Part shown: positions 59,204-60,000 of the stretch, piece after piece | Numbering within the stretch: the first letter of the stretch is position 1 | How the letters are laid out: every line of letters begins with the position of its first letter | Source: Cryptomeria japonica | Lineage: Eukaryota > Streptophyta > Pinopsida > Cupressales > Cupressaceae | NCBI RefSeq assembly: GCF_030272615.1 | Contig: NC_081409.1 | Coordinates: 205,591,364 to 205,651,363 of the forward strand | DNA length: 60,000 nt | Direction of reading: 5' to 3' | Made by a program: the position numbers and the translations under genes | Notes under the pieces: model-generated | Databases searched by the model: none | Told to the model about the DNA's origin: nothing | What the model saw: the letters and a program-made list of their open reading frames with translations, nothing else

Positions 59204-59632
59204 TATTATTATGAGGATCTGGTTACTACTGAGAGGGAGGGTGAATCAGTAGTAAAACAATTCTACAATACTTCAAAAAAATGTACCGGTAACTACTCAA
59301 ACATTCTGCTAAACTGATTTACCAAACCATTCACTCAAGTGTTCATCATTATGCAAACAATGAAAAGATATCAAAATGCTCAAACGAATAATGCAACCAC
59401 CACATGACCACATATATTTTTCACATGGAAACCCAAATGGGAAAAACCAGGGTAGGAATTAGTACCCACAAAAAAATTTCACTCTTTCGAAATGTGCCCG
59501 GTTAAAGGCCTAGCCCGGTTAGGAGCTTACAATATGCCTGGTTAAGAGCATACCCTATTAGGAGTCACCCGGTTAAGGGATTTTAACTTAGCCCTATTAG
59601 GAGCTCTACCCTGTTAGGAGTAACCTTGTTAG
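59204..59632 (-). repeat. Element E 5' LTR, visible part
   Basis: It matches 45719-45921 and 54065 onward, with its first dinucleotide TA instead of TG. It is interrupted at 59633 by LTR G. Confidence 0.88.
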
Positions 59633-60000
59633 TGTTGGTATTTTGGTATGGTTTTGTCATTGATGTCAACACCTGCTAAATACACCTACTTTGGAGATCC
59701 AGTAACATTCACCTGCAATCAGTAATCTGTTCAAACAATCACCGATATATGGTTAACTGACAGGATATAATATTCACCGGTAGGATATAATGTTCACTGG
59801 TACCTGCATTGACATGGAAGACACTTGGTAATGTCAAAGACATCATGTGGACACTTTTCTTTGAAGTAATATCATTGGTATATTCTTATTTGCATATTTG
59901 CTTTTACCGGCAAATAGGTCCAGGTTATCTAGGGTTACACCGACAGGTTTATCTTTTCTAGATCAGCATGGCACGCTATGGAGATGATTTATTATTGTTA
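59633..60000 (+). mobile_element. Start of LTR G inserted in the LTR of E
   Basis: At 59633 homology to the other LTR of E stops and the sequence starts TGTTGGTATTTTGG, followed by GTCATTGATGTCAACACC, a typical copia LTR beginning similar to that of H. It runs off the window, so element type and target duplication cannot be checked. Confidence 0.65.

Larger units (their letters stand above)
45719..59632 (-). mobile_element. Element E: Ty1/copia LTR retrotransposon, internally deleted
   Basis: The 3' LTR is 45719-45921 plus 54065-55356 (split by F), the internal region is 55357-59203, and the 5' LTR runs from 59204 and is itself interrupted at 59633. The coding strand is minus. ORF1 and RT-RNase H are recognisable; protease and the integrase core are missing. 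The left target-flank pentamer is CCTCT (45714-45718); its partner is outside the window. Confidence 0.85.

Overview
The window is plant nuclear DNA made almost entirely of nested transposable elements. No host gene, rRNA, tRNA or CRISPR array was recognised. Long Ty1/copia and Ty3/gypsy LTR retrotransposons, tRNA-type primer binding sites, an intron-bearing transposon gene, large satellite blocks and very low gene density point to a big seed-plant genome. The LTR styles look conifer-like to me, but that is an impression and not a proof.

Left nest (1-40434), four levels deep, in order of insertion. D is a Ty1/copia element on the minus strand, with 5' LTR 38710-40434 and gag, protease, integrase and the start of RT at 35939-38709. 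C is a Ty3/gypsy element on the minus strand, with 5' LTR 35149-35938, inserted in the RT of D. A is a Tat-like Ty3/gypsy element (3415-29954, flanked by ACACG) inserted exactly at the protease active site of C. B is a 14.28-kb DNA transposon (12542-26822, ACTT duplication, imperfect terminal inverted repeats) inserted in the 5' LTR of A. Removing each insertion rejoins the interrupted sequence, so the order is well supported.

Element B is the most unusual item. It carries a decayed transposase-like gene on the plus strand (17087-19968) and a second, six-exon gene on the minus strand (23948-25870). It also holds a 2.7-kb giant imperfect palindrome built on a dyad-rich minisatellite, a 359-bp satellite array, and repeated GATATC-centred palindromes. 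I could not place it in a named superfamily.

Element A has a complete gag-pol in a single frame, broken by nine in-frame stops but with no frameshift seen. An archaeal/plant-type RNase H lies between protease and RT, and the usual Ty3-type RNase H after RT has lost its catalytic residues.

Right part (40435-60000). After decayed gypsy-like sequence comes a second nest. E is a copia element (3' LTR from 45719, internal 55357-59203, 5' LTR from 59204). F (45922-54059, TSD ACATG) is inserted in the 3' LTR of E. Solo LTR H (48724-50129, TSD CTCCT) is inserted in F. A further LTR, G, starts at 59633 inside the 5' LTR of E. F has no protease, integrase or RT. Instead it has a coiled-coil plus four-CCHC ORF1 and a long ORF2 of unknown origin.

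Almost all coding remnants are inactivated, mainly by stops explainable as C-to-T or G-to-A changes, as expected for methylated repeats.
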